Positions 1 through 8,632 of a stretch of DNA of 64,000 nucleotides are shown here, in pieces. The stretch lies in NCBI RefSeq assembly GCF_004138165.1, contig NZ_RYFF01000025.1, positions 22,099 through 86,098 on the forward strand, in the 5' to 3' direction. The notes beneath the pieces were generated by a model that made no database searches, was not told the DNA's origin, and saw only the letters and a list, made by a program, of their open reading frames with translations. The translations under genes and the position numbers were made by a program. Positions within the stretch are counted from its first letter, which is position 1, and every line of letters starts with the position of its first letter. The DNA comes from Candidatus Chloroploca sp. Khr17. GTDB taxonomy: Bacteria > Chloroflexota > Chloroflexia > Chloroflexales > Chloroflexaceae.

Positions 1-1061
1 GTCTGACCGCGCGAAAAGAGCCCGGTACCGTGAACGCGGGGCAGCACCCCAACATCAATAGCAATCGGACGAATCTCGTGCAGCGCACGGCCATCAACAC
101 GGATGCCCTCATCAAGAATGGCATCACGCACCTCAGCCTTGAGCAACTTCTCGAAAGCCTTGCTTACCTCTTTGCTGCGGGCAGCAAGCTCCTCGTCGGG
201 CTCATCGACGGTAAAGTGAGCGACCACCTCAGCCTTGAGCGCACTAGTACGCTCTTCGCGCTCGGTCTTATCGGTACTTCGCACAGCCTCACGCAAACGG
301 TGCCCCATCCAGATACTGATCGACTCTTCAAGCGAAGTATCGACGGCCGGGGGCACAAACTCACGTTTGGGCTTACCGCAGAGGCGCACCAGTTCTTCTT
401 GCAAATCACAGAGTTGCCGACAAACCTGATGGCCTTCCGTCACCGCCTGCAGCATCTGCGCTTCGGTCAACTCATACGCCCCGGCCTCCACCATCAGTAC
501 CGCATCGCGGGTACCTGCGATCACCAGATCGAGGCGGCTCTGCTCCATTGCGCTCATCGGCGGATTCGCAACAAGTTGCCCATCAAGAAAACCCATTTGC
601 ACGGCCCCGACCGGCCCCTTGAAGGGCAAATCGCTAATGGCAAGGGCAGCCGAAGCGCCAATAATCGCCATAGGGCCAGGATCATTGACCATATCCATCG
701 CGAAGGTCGTAATGATGACCTGCACTTCGTTCTGATAGCCTTTGGGGAAGAGCGGACGAAGCGGGCGGTCAGTAAGGCGTGACGTCAAAATTGCCGTCGT
801 CGTCGGGCGGCCCTCACGCTTAAAGAAATTACCAGGAATCTTGCCCGCCGAATACATGCGCTCTTCATAATCAACCGTCAGCGGAAAAAAATCCACCCCC
901 TCGCGCGCCTCTTTCGCCCCAACCACCGTGGCGAGCAACAGCGTATCACCATAGCGCACCGTCACCGCACCATCAGCCTGCTCAGCGAAACGCCCCGCCT
1001 CAAGCGTCAGCGTACGGCCAGCAATCTCAGCGCTGACCGAAAAGACCTGCCGTTCTGTCAT
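1..1061 (-). CDS. pnp: Polyribonucleotide nucleotidyltransferase (PNPase), 3' part missing at window edge
   Basis: About 353 residues of PNPase read leftward off the window with no stop. The protein starts [20 protein letters not shown]. It runs through the first RNase PH-like domain ([60 protein letters not shown]), the all-alpha linker and the start of the second PH domain ([17 protein letters not shown]). PNPase degrades RNA phosphorolytically from the 3' end. The ATG at 1059-1061 follows AGGAGA by a few bases, which fixes the start. It lies downstream of rpsO on the same strand, the classical rpsO-pnp arrangement. The KH/S1 part should lie beyond base 1. The identification is very secure. 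Confidence 0.97.
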   Translation of the reverse strand, partial: MTERQVFSVSAEIAGRTLTLEAGRFAEQADGAVTVRYGDTLLLATVVGAKEAREGVDFFPLTVDYEERMYSAGKIPGNFFKREGRPTTTAILTSRLTDRPLRPLFPKGYQNEVQVIITTFAMDMVNDPGPMAIIGASAALAISDLPFKGPVGAVQMGFLDGQLVANPPMSAMEQSRLDLVIAGTRDAVLMVEAGAYELTEAQMLQAVTEGHQVCRQLCDLQEELVRLCGKPKREFVPPAVDTSLEESISIWMGHRLREAVRSTDKTEREERTSALKAEVVAHFTVDEPDEELAARSKEVSKAFEKLLKAEVRDAILDEGIRVDGRALHEIRPIAIDVGVLPRVHGTGLFSRGQ

Positions 1062-1214
1062 ACGTTCTTTTCTCCTCATCTGGCTCAACACAAAGCCAAC
1101 CATTTGCATTGCAGAGGAGGGGTTCGGTACTGGAGCCCGCCAGCGGATAGCAACGACCAGCCCCTGGCGCGCTCCAATCCCGAACAACCTGATCCTCTGC
1201 CAAAGACAACACAA

Positions 1215-1246
1215 GGGTGCCAACGGTCGAACGACCATCAGCACCC
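1215..1246 (-). promoter_or_regulatory. Stem-loop in the rpsO-pnp intergenic leader
   Basis: GGGTGC pairs with GCACCC and, inside it, GGTC pairs with GACC around a GAAC loop, with symmetric 4-base internal loops. It sits in the 230-base gap between rpsO and pnp. In enterobacteria a hairpin at this place is cut by RNase III and mediates PNPase autocontrol. The position is analogous; the function here is inference. Confidence 0.45.
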
Positions 1247-1285
1247 CTGGCTTTAACCTGGCATAAGCGACACAATCACCATGCC

Positions 1286-1555
1286 TTAACGACGCAGACC
1301 AAGCCGCTCGATCACACTGCGATACCGTTCCTTATCACGACTCTGCAGGTAGTTGAGCAAGCGGCGGCGGCGCCCCACCAGCTTCAACAAACCACGCCGT
1401 GAGTGGTGATCGTGAATATGGATCCGCAAATGTTCGATCAACTGATTAATCCGCTCGGTAAGCAACGCAACCTGAACTTCAGGTGAACCGGTATCAGTGC
1501 TATGCACCTGATAGGAATCAATCAGATTGGACTTCTCATCTTTTTCGAGCGCCAC
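1286..1555 (-). CDS. rpsO: 30S ribosomal protein S15
   Basis: 89 residues, the normal S15 length, with the family core [19 protein letters not shown], the DHHSRRGLL 16S-binding segment and the terminal [10 protein letters not shown]...RLGLRR. S15 is a primary binder of the central domain of 16S rRNA and nucleates platform assembly. The reading frame is open for 24 more codons upstream. AGGAGG lies five bases before the GTG at 1553-1555, and that GTG gives VALEKDEK, the expected S15 N-terminus, so GTG is chosen. It is the first gene of the rpsO-pnp operon and has its own sigma70-type promoter upstream. Confidence 0.96.
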   Translation of the reverse strand: MALEKDEKSNLIDSYQVHSTDTGSPEVQVALLTERINQLIEHLRIHIHDHHSRRGLLKLVGRRRRLLNYLQSRDKERYRSVIERLGLRR

Positions 1556-1635
1556 GTCTTCCTCCTGGATAATCGCGCACGGGCCTGGCGCAGCCCGGCG
1601 TTCCTGGCTTTTGGCAAGCTTGTACAAGCGGTCAC

Positions 1636-1665
1636 ATTATAGCACAGATCGCCAGCATGTGCTAA
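1636..1665 (-). promoter_or_regulatory. sigma70-type promoter of rpsO-pnp
   Basis: On the minus strand TTAGCA (1660-1665) is separated by 18 bases from a perfect TATAAT (1636-1641). This places the start of transcription about 75 bases before the rpsO GTG. Confidence 0.6.
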
Positions 1666-1752
1666 CTGCTAGAAGGCTTCGGGTCAGGGCGATGGCATCT
1701 TTGGTTCGTGCATGCCGCCAGGCCGGTGGATCGCCCCCATACGCCCACGCCA

Positions 1753-1856
1753 ATGGTTTTCCAGCAATGAATCCGCTCGACCAGACCTCACAGGTCTGCG
1801 AGACCTGTGAGGTCTAGCCTGTGCCGCGCATACCGGATTATTGCTTGAAAGACCAT
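1753..1856. repeat. Modular palindromic repeat, copy 1 (with GACCTCACAGGTC core)
   Basis: The outer arms are 1753-1775 (ATGGTTTTCCAGCAATGAAT...) and 1834-1856, imperfectly complementary at about 18 of 23 positions. The core holds a second, perfect 15-bp inverted repeat, AGACCTCACAGGTCT with its complement, at 1783-1797/1801-1815. The outer arms match the ends of the copies at 52834-53000 and 60728-60878, while the core differs. No gene is seen between the rpsO promoter and the tRNAs. Confidence 0.65.
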
Positions 1857-1873
1857 CACGGCAACGGCAAGGC

Positions 1874-1926
1874 AACCACACACAGCACCCGCAACGGTCT
1901 CGCCGTTGCGGGTGCTGTGTGTGGTT
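1874..1926. terminator. 24-bp perfect inverted repeat downstream of the tRNA operon
   Basis: The arms 1874-1897 and 1903-1926 are perfectly complementary, with a 5-base loop (TCTCG). The element ends eight bases from the 3' end of tRNA-Phe, so it is a good candidate to end the tRNA transcript. It lacks a long U-tract: only the symmetric AACC...GGTT ends are present. Confidence 0.6.
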
Positions 1927-1933
1927 CAAACGC

Positions 1934-2009
1934 TGGTGCCAAGGACCGGACTTGAACCGGTGACCCCCGCATTTTCAGTGCGATGCTCTACCAACTGAGC
2001 TACCTTGGC
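1934..2009 (-). tRNA. tRNA-Phe (GAA)
   Basis: A 76-nt cloverleaf on the minus strand. The acceptor GCCAAGG pairs with CCTTGGC, the D-arm is AGCTCAGTTGGTAGAGC, the anticodon loop CTGAAAA carries GAA, the T-arm contains GGTTCAAGTCC, and CCA is encoded at the 3' end. It is the last gene of a three-tRNA operon. Confidence 0.95.
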
Positions 2010-2056
2010 GGATGGTGATTTACCGACAAACAGATTGGAAGGTTTCGGCAAACCGA

Positions 2057-2131
2057 TGGTGGGCGATGACGGGGTCGAACCGCCGACACCCTCGGTGTAA
2101 GCGAGGTGCTCTACCACTGAGCTAATCGCCC
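2057..2131 (-). tRNA. tRNA-Val (TAC)
   Basis: A 75-nt cloverleaf. The acceptor GGGCGAT pairs perfectly with ATCGCCC, the D-arm is AGCTCAGTGGTAGAGC, the anticodon loop CTTACAC has anticodon TAC, the T-loop contains GGTTCGACCCC, and CCA is encoded. It is the middle gene of the operon. Confidence 0.95.
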
Positions 2132-2141
2132 CAAGTTGTTG

Positions 2142-2231
<90 letters not shown>

Positions 2232-2251
2232 AATTTGTTAAACACCGCACT

Positions 2252-2280
2252 ATTATAGTCAGGTCGTGGCGGTTTGTCAA
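2252..2280 (-). promoter_or_regulatory. Perfect consensus sigma70 promoter of the tRNA operon
   Basis: On the minus strand TTGACA (2275-2280), a 17-base spacer and TATAAT (2252-2257) match the full consensus. Transcription would start about 15 bases before tRNA-Leu. Confidence 0.8.
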
Positions 2281-2430
2281 ACATTGCCCAGCGTGCCCAG
2301 CGTGTTGCGATTTCTTTACAGTGAATTGAACAAGCAGGGATTATACTGCATATCAGACAAGAGTTTGCCTGCGGCAAGGTCTCCAGGATGGCCTATGGGT
2401 AAGGTATGCGACACACTGGGCGGAGGGAGC

Positions 2431-3666
2431 ATGACCAGCATTTTGATTGTCGAAGATGAGCTTCTGGTCGCAATGGATACCAAGGCATTGCTCACAAACC
2501 ACGGCTATGATGTGACCGGGGTCGTGACGAGTGGCGGCGAAGCGGTCAAGCAAGCGTTGAACCTGCGCCCCGATCTGGTCTTGATGGATATTCGGCTCAG
2601 GGGCGAGATTGATGGCGTGACTGCCGCAACCCAGATTTTAAGTCATTTAAGCGTGCCGGTAATCTATGTCACCGCTTTTGCTGATGAGGCCACGTTGCTG
2701 CGTGCGCGTACCACGGCCCCCTATGGCTATCTCGTCAAGCCGTTTGATGAGTCGACACTGATTGCTTCGATCACGATGGCCGTTGAACGCCATTCCCGTG
2801 ATAGCCGCGCTACTTCGCGGGCCGAACTGCTCAGTACCATCCTCAATGGCAGTGGTGATGCGGTGCTTGCCGTCGATGCGAATGGCCTTGTGACCTATGT
2901 AAATGACCACGCGGCACGGATTTTGCACCAGGATCCGCAACAGGCGCTTGGGCGACCTGTCGCATCGGTGGTGCCGCTGCGCGATCCGTTTACCGGGGCG
3001 CTCGTGGCCCCCCCTGCGCTTGATACGCTGCTCGGGGCCGCAGCGTCCCCACGTCCCCGAACGCTCGATCTTTGCATCCCCGGTCATGCCATCCGCTCGG
3101 TTATGGTCGGCGCAGCCCCGGCCAATGGCACCTCGGGGGTCACCGGTGCGGTGATGATCCTCTGGGAACAACCCGCTGGGACCAATCGCACCCCCCAATT
3201 CACGCCAATCGCGCAAGCCATAACGCCCGCAGCGCCCCCGTCGCCTCAGCCCGCGCCACGTCCGCTTAGCCCGGCAATCCAGGTCTCACACCTCAGCGCG
3301 GCCTGCGCAAGCTTGATCGCCCCCGGTCATGTTGACCGTCTGCTCAAACTGCACCTCTTGCTCGTGCTTCAGCAACATCCGCAATTACACCACGATGCGC
3401 TGAGCCTAAGCGAGTGGCTCAAAGAGCCTCCCTGGGAGGTGCAAGAGGCGTTGACCGAATTGACCGAGATTGGTCTGCTGGCCCATAATGGCGCGACCAG
3501 TACGCCTGCCTATTATCTTATCGCGGGCAATGATCAGAGTGGGGTGGCCGCGCTGGCCCGCGCTTTTGATGATCCCGAGTTACGTCAACTCCTCGTTACC
3601 CGGGTACGTGCTGCCCAACAGGAACGGATGATGCGCCAGCCGCCCCCTTGGGATTTTCTGCGCTAA
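2431..3666 (+). CDS. Response regulator with REC, PAS and C-terminal helical domain
   Basis: 411 residues. The N-terminal receiver (1-120) has the acidic pair in VEDE, phospho-acceptor D53 in LVLMDIRL, and K103 in YLVKPFDE. A PAS-like domain follows at about 132-260 (AELLSTILNGSGDAVLAVDA, TYVNDHAARIL). A Pro-rich linker leads to a C-terminal helical, winged-helix-like segment (LSEWLKEPPWEVQEALTELT). No output domain is recognised with certainty. The ATG at 2431 is preceded by GGAGG; the frame is open further upstream without such a site. The gene ends tail-to-tail with the kinase on the other strand, overlapping it by four bases. The kinase is a plausible partner. Confidence 0.85.
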   Translation: MTSILIVEDELLVAMDTKALLTNHGYDVTGVVTSGGEAVKQALNLRPDLVLMDIRLRGEIDGVTAATQILSHLSVPVIYVTAFADEATLLRARTTAPYGYLVKPFDESTLIASITMAVERHSRDSRATSRAELLSTILNGSGDAVLAVDANGLVTYVNDHAARILHQDPQQALGRPVASVVPLRDPFTGALVAPPALDTLLGAAASPRPRTLDLCIPGHAIRSVMVGAAPANGTSGVTGAVMILWEQPAGTNRTPQFTPIAQAITPAAPPSPQPAPRPLSPAIQVSHLSAACASLIAPGHVDRLLKLHLLLVLQQHPQLHHDALSLSEWLKEPPWEVQEALTELTEIGLLAHNGATSTPAYYLIAGNDQSGVAALARAFDDPELRQLLVTRVRAAQQERMMRQPPPWDFLR

Positions 3667-4859
3667 GCTGTGCTCTCAGGGATAAGAAGCGTCACCGTTG
3701 TGCCAGGTGAGTGTTGCCAGAGAAGCTTGCCGCCGATCTGCGCGGCAAGTGCATGGATGATCTGGAGACCCATTGTCGAACTGATCGCAGGCTCAAAATC
3801 GGCGGGCAGCCCCGCTCCGTTGTCGGCAACCTTCAAAATGATCGCCCGCGAGGCATCGCGTACCCCGGTGATCGTGATTGTTCCCGACTGCCCCGGTAAG
3901 AAGGCGTGCCGCAGGCTATTGGTCAGCAATTCATTGAGTAACAGACCCAACGCCATCGCCTGATCCACATCAATCCCCGGTACTTCGATCTCGCTGCAGA
4001 CCACCACATTCCTGGCAACCACCCGATAAGCCCGCAAGAGATCGGCGACCAGTGCGCGTACGTATGCGGCCAGATCAATGCGCGCCAGATCAGGAGCCTG
4101 ATAGAGTCGCTCGTGGATCAGCGCCATGGCGCGGACGCGCCGCTGACTCTCAAGAAAGAGTTCACGGGCCTGCGGGTCGTCAATGCGGTCGCTCTGCAGC
4201 CGCAACATCGAGGCAATGACCTGCAGGTTATTCTTAACCCGATGATGGATCTCTTTGAGCAAGACCTCTTTTTCGTTGAGCGAGTTGCGCAAGCGAACTT
4301 CATCCTCGCGCACGGCTGTAATATCACGCAGCACGCTCTGGTGGAGATTGGGGCCAACCCGTACTGCCGTATACTGGGCCACGCCACGGGTACCGTCGGG
4401 GCGCCGAAAGGGGAACTCGCCCGTATCACGGCCTACCTCAAGATAATGCCGGTGCCGTTCAGCGGCCTCGGCCCCTCGGTCTTCTCGCAACTGATCGGCG
4501 CTCATCCCGATTAGTTGCGTGCGCGGAACCCCAAAAAGTTGCACTGCTGCCTCGTTGACATCAAGATAAACCCCACGATCATCTGTCAGGACAATCGCAT
4601 CAGGACTCGCTTCAAAGAGACGCCGATAGCGTTCTTCGCTTTCGCTCAGTCCATCTGTGAACAATGCCGCAGGTGTCTGAGTTGAATCGGTTGCGCCATT
4701 TTGGGTTATGCGATACCCACCGCGGCGGCGGCGCAACGATGGCAAGCAAATAGCCAGACGACGATTCATAGGGGTTCGCGCCCTGCTCCTTCTTCTTTTC
4801 AGGGGGTAACAGGCCCCTGAGACAAGTTGCGCCTCAAGCTTGCTCAGACTATACTGCAT
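3663..4859 (-). CDS. PAS sensor histidine kinase (HisKA_2 type)
   Basis: Up to 398 residues and soluble. A PAS domain (SEERYRRLFEASPDAIVLTD, then a PAC-like segment ending LRDITAVRED) is followed by an HisKA_2 dimerisation box, LLKEIHHRVKNNLQV, holding the phospho-acceptor His. A HATPase_c domain ends the protein (NELLTNSLRHAF, VADNGAGLP, TMGLQIIHALA). HisKA_2 kinases often act with stand-alone receivers of the kind encoded convergently at 2431-3666. The start is uncertain: the ATG at 4859 lacks a clear ribosome site, and the ATG at 4769 has AAGGAG only 16 bases upstream. The last four bases overlap the convergent gene. Confidence 0.85.
   Translation of the reverse strand: MQYSLSKLEAQLVSGACYPLKRRRSRARTPMNRRLAICLPSLRRRRGGYRITQNGATDSTQTPAALFTDGLSESEERYRRLFEASPDAIVLTDDRGVYLDVNEAAVQLFGVPRTQLIGMSADQLREDRGAEAAERHRHYLEVGRDTGEFPFRRPDGTRGVAQYTAVRVGPNLHQSVLRDITAVREDEVRLRNSLNEKEVLLKEIHHRVKNNLQVIASMLRLQSDRIDDPQARELFLESQRRVRAMALIHERLYQAPDLARIDLAAYVRALVADLLRAYRVVARNVVVCSEIEVPGIDVDQAMALGLLLNELLTNSLRHAFLPGQSGTITITGVRDASRAIILKVADNGAGLPADFEPAISSTMGLQIIHALAAQIGGKLLWQHSPGTTVTLLIPESTA
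4827..4855 (+). promoter_or_regulatory. Promoter for trpG/pabA
   Basis: TTGCGC (4827-4832), a 17-base spacer and TATACT (4850-4855) predict a roughly 60-base leader before the ATG at 4924. It lies inside the 5' end of the opposing kinase frame if that frame starts at 4859. Confidence 0.45.
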
Positions 4860-4923
4860 AATGCAGACAAAATCCAGTCCTCAGCCAGAATAAATCAGGC
4901 GTCTGATCACGGAGGAGTCACCA

Positions 4924-5490
4924 ATGCGGGTCTTGCTCTTAGATAACTACGACTCGTTTACCTATAATCTCTATCAGTATCTCAGTGAACTTGGTGCCAC
5001 GGTCGACGTGCGCCGGAACGATGCGATCACACTGGCCGAAGCTGCGGCACTCCAACCAGACCGGATTGTCGTCAGTCCCGGGCCATGTACGCCCACCGAA
5101 GCCGGGCTTAGCATCGCTTTGATCCAGGAACTGGGGCCGCATATTCCCACGCTGGGCGTCTGCCTGGGGCATCAAGCGCTCGGGGCGGCTTTTGGCGGGG
5201 CAGTCATCCGTGCGCCACACGTGATGCACGGTAAACGCTCGGCCATCTATCACGAAGGTGAAGGTGTCTTCGCCGGGATGAACCAGCCTTTCCAGGCAAC
5301 CCGCTACCATTCCTTGATCGTACGTCGTGACGACTTGCCCGACAGCCTCGCGATTACCGCCTGGACCGACGACGGCCTCATTATGGGCCTGCGCCACCGT
5401 ACCTATCCCATTGAAGGGGTACAGTTCCATCCCGAGTCGATCCTCACCGACGATGGCAAACGGATGTTGCAAAATTTCCTCTCGGGGTGA
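4924..5490 (+). CDS. trpG: Anthranilate/aminodeoxychorismate synthase glutamine amidotransferase subunit
   Basis: 188 residues, the standard length of a class I GATase subunit. It starts [20 protein letters not shown]. It carries the oxyanion motif VVSPGPCTP, the nucleophile elbow [10 protein letters not shown] with the catalytic Cys, and the His-Glu pair in [11 protein letters not shown]. It hydrolyses glutamine and passes ammonia to TrpE or PabB. GGAGG lies nine bases before the ATG. No trpE or pabB is adjacent, so whether it serves tryptophan, folate or both cannot be decided; pabA is the alternative name. Confidence 0.9.
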   Translation: MRVLLLDNYDSFTYNLYQYLSELGATVDVRRNDAITLAEAAALQPDRIVVSPGPCTPTEAGLSIALIQELGPHIPTLGVCLGHQALGAAFGGAVIRAPHVMHGKRSAIYHEGEGVFAGMNQPFQATRYHSLIVRRDDLPDSLAITAWTDDGLIMGLRHRTYPIEGVQFHPESILTDDGKRMLQNFLSG

Positions 5491-5637
5491 GGATTTTGGT
5501 GTCGTTCGCCGTCCACGAATGGGGGCACGAATGAACGAAGAGCGCATAGAGCAACCCATGTTCGTTTCTTCGTGATCAGCATTCGTGGTCGGCGGCGCTA
5601 CCGGGAAATGTAGTTCCCAGACCACTGATTAGTCTGG

Positions 5638-5712
5638 GAAGTAAGGGTTCTGACCTTCCTGGGAGCGAGGGCGCGGCGCCCTCGCTCCCAGGAAGGTCAG
5701 AACCCTTACTTC
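5638..5712. repeat. 75-base near-perfect palindrome
   Basis: Two perfectly complementary 37-base arms (5638-5674 and 5676-5712) flank a single G. The inner part, CCTGGGAGCG...CGCTCCCAGG, recurs in the palindrome at 13639-13702, so it is a member of a dispersed family. A smaller hairpin (TTCCCAGAC/GTCTGGGAA) precedes it at about 5613-5640. The 286 bases between trpG and the next gene hold nothing else except a -10 box. Confidence 0.85.
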
Positions 5713-5731
5713 GCACCAACCCGACATCAGC

Positions 5732-5737
5732 TATAAT
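5732..5737 (+). promoter_or_regulatory. -10 element (TATAAT)
   Basis: A perfect TATAAT lies 40 bases before the ATG at 5777, with no good -35. It helps decide the start of the next gene: an ATG at 5750 would sit almost on the transcription start, whereas 5777 has GGAG upstream. Confidence 0.5.
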
Positions 5738-5776
5738 AGAGCGTACGCTATGATCGTTCTTCCGTGTGGAGCAACT

Positions 5777-6793
5777 ATGCGCCTGGTAACTTTTGTGCCG
5801 CCTGATGGTCACGCCCGTGCCGGGGCCTTGCTCGTCGATAGTGTCATTGATCTGGCCTCGGCGGCACCACTCGTACTCGAAGAGTCTATCGATCTGCGCT
5901 GGGATCTGCTCAGTCTCTTGCATGCTGAACAGGATGTTGGCCTCGATACGGTCGAGGCGATTGTGAGCGCCGTGGTACAAATGCTTGGCTTTGCTCCTGC
6001 AGAGATCGGTGAGTTCGAAGAGATGCTCTCTATCTCAACAGGCAGTGTGTCGCTCGGCGGTGAGGCGATGGTCTATCCATTGGATCAGGTGAGCTTGCTC
6101 GCGCCATTGCCACGCCCGGCGAGTCTGCGTATCTATGGGAGCTTTGAAGAGCACGCGCTGGCCATGGCAAGTCTCCGCGAGAGTCGTCTCACCGATGTCT
6201 GGTACCGTGGCCCGGCTTTTAGCTTTGCGAATCACGGGGCAGTGTATGGTTCCGGGGCTGAAATCCTCGCTCCCCCGAGCGACGAACTCGATTATGGGCT
6301 AGGTTTGGGCTGCGTGATCGGCCAGCGTATCCGCGATGTTAGCCCTGAGACGGCACGTGAGGCCATCGCCGGCTACATGATTATCAATACCTGGACGGCC
6401 CGCGATTACGAGGCCGAAGAGCAAGCCCTGGGCCTTGGCCCGATCAAAGCACGTGATTTTGCCACCTCGCTTGGGCCATGGCTGGTCACACCCGATGAAC
6501 TTGACCTCTATGCCGATGATCAGGGGCGGATGAGCCTGACGATGATCGCTCGCGTCAATGGCATCGAGATGTCACGAGCGACGGCAGCCCTGCAATACTA
6601 TTCGTTCGCTGAGATGATTGCTCACGCCAGTCGCAATGTGACGCTCTATCCAGGTGATGTGCTTGGCACCGGCGCAGTGGGGGGAGGTTCGCTGTTCGAA
6701 CGTACCAATGGCTACGGACCATGGCTGGCTCATGATGATGTTGTTGCGTGTGAACTAACCGGTCTGGGCATATTGAGCAATCGGATCATCTGA
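5777..6793 (+). CDS. Fumarylacetoacetate hydrolase family protein
   Basis: 338 residues. The N-terminus MRLVTFVPPDGHARAGALLV is the usual short beta domain of the family. The C-terminal FAH domain includes YGLGLGCVIGQ, AIAGYMIINTWTARDYE, KARDFATSLGPWLVTPDE and GDVLGTGAVGGGS. The family binds a divalent metal through Glu and Asp residues and cleaves or decarboxylates beta-keto acids such as acylpyruvates; the substrate here cannot be read. GGAG precedes the chosen ATG. It is followed after 12 bases by the LapA-like gene, so the two may be cotranscribed. Confidence 0.85.
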   Translation: MRLVTFVPPDGHARAGALLVDSVIDLASAAPLVLEESIDLRWDLLSLLHAEQDVGLDTVEAIVSAVVQMLGFAPAEIGEFEEMLSISTGSVSLGGEAMVYPLDQVSLLAPLPRPASLRIYGSFEEHALAMASLRESRLTDVWYRGPAFSFANHGAVYGSGAEILAPPSDELDYGLGLGCVIGQRIRDVSPETAREAIAGYMIINTWTARDYEAEEQALGLGPIKARDFATSLGPWLVTPDELDLYADDQGRMSLTMIARVNGIEMSRATAALQYYSFAEMIAHASRNVTLYPGDVLGTGAVGGGSLFERTNGYGPWLAHDDVVACELTGLGILSNRII

Positions 6794-6805
6794 GAGGGAA
6801 AGCTT

Positions 6806-7186
6806 ATGCAAGCACTTTCGCGCATACTCCTTGGCATTATAACCGCCGTTCTGTCAGTGGGCTTGGTCATTTTTGGGGTTCAGAATACCGAACCAGTTCA
6901 GATTAAGTTTCTTAATTTCAGTAGCAATAACATCTCAGTTTCACTGGTGATGATTGGATCGGTTATTATGGGGGCCGTGCTCATCTGGCTGATGGGGCTT
7001 TGGCGTGAGGCACGCCTGAGCCTTCGCCATCGCCGCGAGGCCAAGGAGCGGGCCCTGCTTGAGAGCAAGAATAAGGCACTTGAGACCCGTGTCAAAGAGC
7101 TTGAACGCCAATTGAAAAGTGACGGCCTGCTTGATACAAAAACTGACGGCCAGGCCGCAACCAAAAAATCAACCTCGCGCCTGTGA
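6806..7186 (+). CDS. LapA/DUF1049-type membrane protein
   Basis: 126 residues. There are two membrane segments, about 7-25 (IITAVLSVGLVIFGVQN) and 45-65 (LVMIGSVIMGAVLIWLMGLW), joined by the typical NTEPVQIKFLNF strand, then a charged coiled-coil tail (about 70-115). This is the LapA domain architecture, found in small inner-membrane proteins that in proteobacteria take part in lipopolysaccharide assembly. In a bacterium of this kind the role is unknown. Confidence 0.75.
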   Translation: MQALSRILLGIITAVLSVGLVIFGVQNTEPVQIKFLNFSSNNISVSLVMIGSVIMGAVLIWLMGLWREARLSLRHRREAKERALLESKNKALETRVKELERQLKSDGLLDTKTDGQAATKKSTSRL

Positions 7187-7211
7187 GGTTACGGGGTTGG
7201 GTTGAGGTAAC

Positions 7212-7991
7212 ATGGAAAAGGGTGAATACATAACAATGGCAGCCGTCGAGCGGCAACACTGGTGGTATGTGGGCATGCGTACCCTCAGTGCGGCCTGGCT
7301 CGATCAGGTCTTTGCCAGCAGGCACGACCTGCACATCCTTGATGCCGGTTGCGGTACCGGCGGCGATGCGCTCTTTTTGCGCCAGTATGGGACGGTCATC
7401 GGGCTTGATTATGCCGCCGAAGCGACGGCTTTCGTTGGTGAACGGCTGCCCGGACGCTTTGCCCGTGGCTCAGTCCTTGATCTGCCGTTTGCCGAGCATA
7501 GCTTTGACCTTGTCACATCGTACGATGTGCTCTATCATACCGGGGTGCCCGATGAAGCCCCAGCGTTACGTGAGGTGCGTCGTGTCTTGCGTCCCGAGGG
7601 GCATCTGTTATTGCGCCTGCCGGCCTATGAGTGGTTGCGCTCACGCCACGACCGTCAGGTGCATACGCGTAGGCGCTATGTTGCCAGTGAGGTACGCCAG
7701 ATGCTCGCCAAGGCAGGGTTTGTGGTCGAGCGCCTCAGTTATGTGTTGAGCCTGCTCTTTCCGTTGCCAGCAACGACCCGCTTGCTCGAACGTTTCCAGT
7801 CTGATCACGGTGAAGCGTCGGCGATGGAATTACCTGGCACGATGCTCAATACAATCCTCTATCTTCCCATGGCGTTTGAGGCCAACTGGCTCAAAATGGG
7901 CGGAACGTTTCCGTATGGTCTGTCGATCCTCTGTTTGGCACGGGTCAAGCCAGCCTTGCCCAAAACAATGCTTCCAAGGATGGTGAAGTAG
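7212..7991 (+). CDS. Class I SAM-dependent methyltransferase
   Basis: 259 residues. Motif I is LDAGCGTGGDALFL, motif II VIGLDYAAEA, the post-II acidic motif FDLVTSYDVLYH, and motif III LRPEGHLLLRLPAYEWL. The N-terminal RQHWWYVGMR segment is typical of methyltransferases in sugar- and lipid-modification clusters. It begins a run of four genes (7212-11131) that touch or overlap: the next gene starts two bases after its stop. The substrate is unknown. Confidence 0.8.
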   Translation: MEKGEYITMAAVERQHWWYVGMRTLSAAWLDQVFASRHDLHILDAGCGTGGDALFLRQYGTVIGLDYAAEATAFVGERLPGRFARGSVLDLPFAEHSFDLVTSYDVLYHTGVPDEAPALREVRRVLRPEGHLLLRLPAYEWLRSRHDRQVHTRRRYVASEVRQMLAKAGFVVERLSYVLSLLFPLPATTRLLERFQSDHGEASAMELPGTMLNTILYLPMAFEANWLKMGGTFPYGLSILCLARVKPALPKTMLPRMVK

Positions 7992-7993
7992 TT

Positions 7994-8632
7994 ATGCATC
8001 AGGTTGAACCTGTTTCGTCGCCCACTGAACGGGCACTCGATCGTTTGAGTAGCTCACCACGGCTCTGGAACGCTCTGCGTTGGCTCGCCGAGGCTGGGTT
8101 TGCCGGTGAACGGATGGCGATTGCCCGCGAGTTGCGCCCCTGGCACGGTGATACGCGCCGCTTCCTTGATCTTGGCTGTGGTACCGGTGAGTTTGCACGC
8201 GAGTTTCCTCCGGGCCATTATGTCGGCGTCGATCCATCGTTTGCCTATGTCCAGTTTGCCGCCCACCATCGCCCCGGGGCCTATCTCACCGGGCTCGGTG
8301 AGGCTTTGCCCTTCCAGGATGCAAGCTTTGACGCCGGGTTGGTCTGTGGGGTGCTTCACCATCTGCCTGATGCCACAGCCAAGGCCGCGATGAGCGAAAT
8401 GGCCCGCGTCTTGCGCCCCAAGGCTCCACTCCTGGTGATCGAAGATATCCCACCGCCAGGCCGCTCGAATCCTGCCGGGCAGATGCTGCACACGCTTGAT
8501 CGTGGTGGCTATATCCGTACGACCGAGGCCTATCGCGCTATCTTTGGGCCAACTTTTCGGGTTGAGCAAAACTATGCGATGCGCACTGGTATCTGTGATT
8601 ACGCGGTCTACCTGCTGCGTCATGGATCATGA
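7994..8632 (+). CDS. Class I SAM-dependent methyltransferase
   Basis: 212 residues. Motif I FLDLGCGTGEFAREF, motif II YVGVDPSFAYVQFA, DAGLVCGVLHHLPDA and MARVLRPKAPLLVIEDIPP show a ubiE-like fold. The tail (RAIFGPTFRVEQNYAMRTG) is characteristic of this subgroup. The stop overlaps the ATG of the following transporter-like gene (ATGATGA), implying translational coupling. It is a second methyltransferase in the cluster, not a duplicate of the first by visible similarity. Confidence 0.8.
   Translation: MHQVEPVSSPTERALDRLSSSPRLWNALRWLAEAGFAGERMAIARELRPWHGDTRRFLDLGCGTGEFAREFPPGHYVGVDPSFAYVQFAAHHRPGAYLTGLGEALPFQDASFDAGLVCGVLHHLPDATAKAAMSEMARVLRPKAPLLVIEDIPPPGRSNPAGQMLHTLDRGGYIRTTEAYRAIFGPTFRVEQNYAMRTGICDYAVYLLRHGS

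Noticed and set aside
30..782. Open frame on the + strand, 250 codons
   Set aside because: It is antisense to pnp, whose protein sequence is unmistakable; the frame is a by-product of GC-rich codon use.
1062..1285. A small protein gene between rpsO and pnp (82-codon frame)
   Set aside because: It has no ribosome site or recognisable sequence and overlaps the pnp start; the leader hairpin is a better explanation.
1926..2117. Minus-strand open frame, 63 codons
   Set aside because: It lies across the tRNA-Phe and tRNA-Val genes, whose cloverleaf structures explain the sequence.
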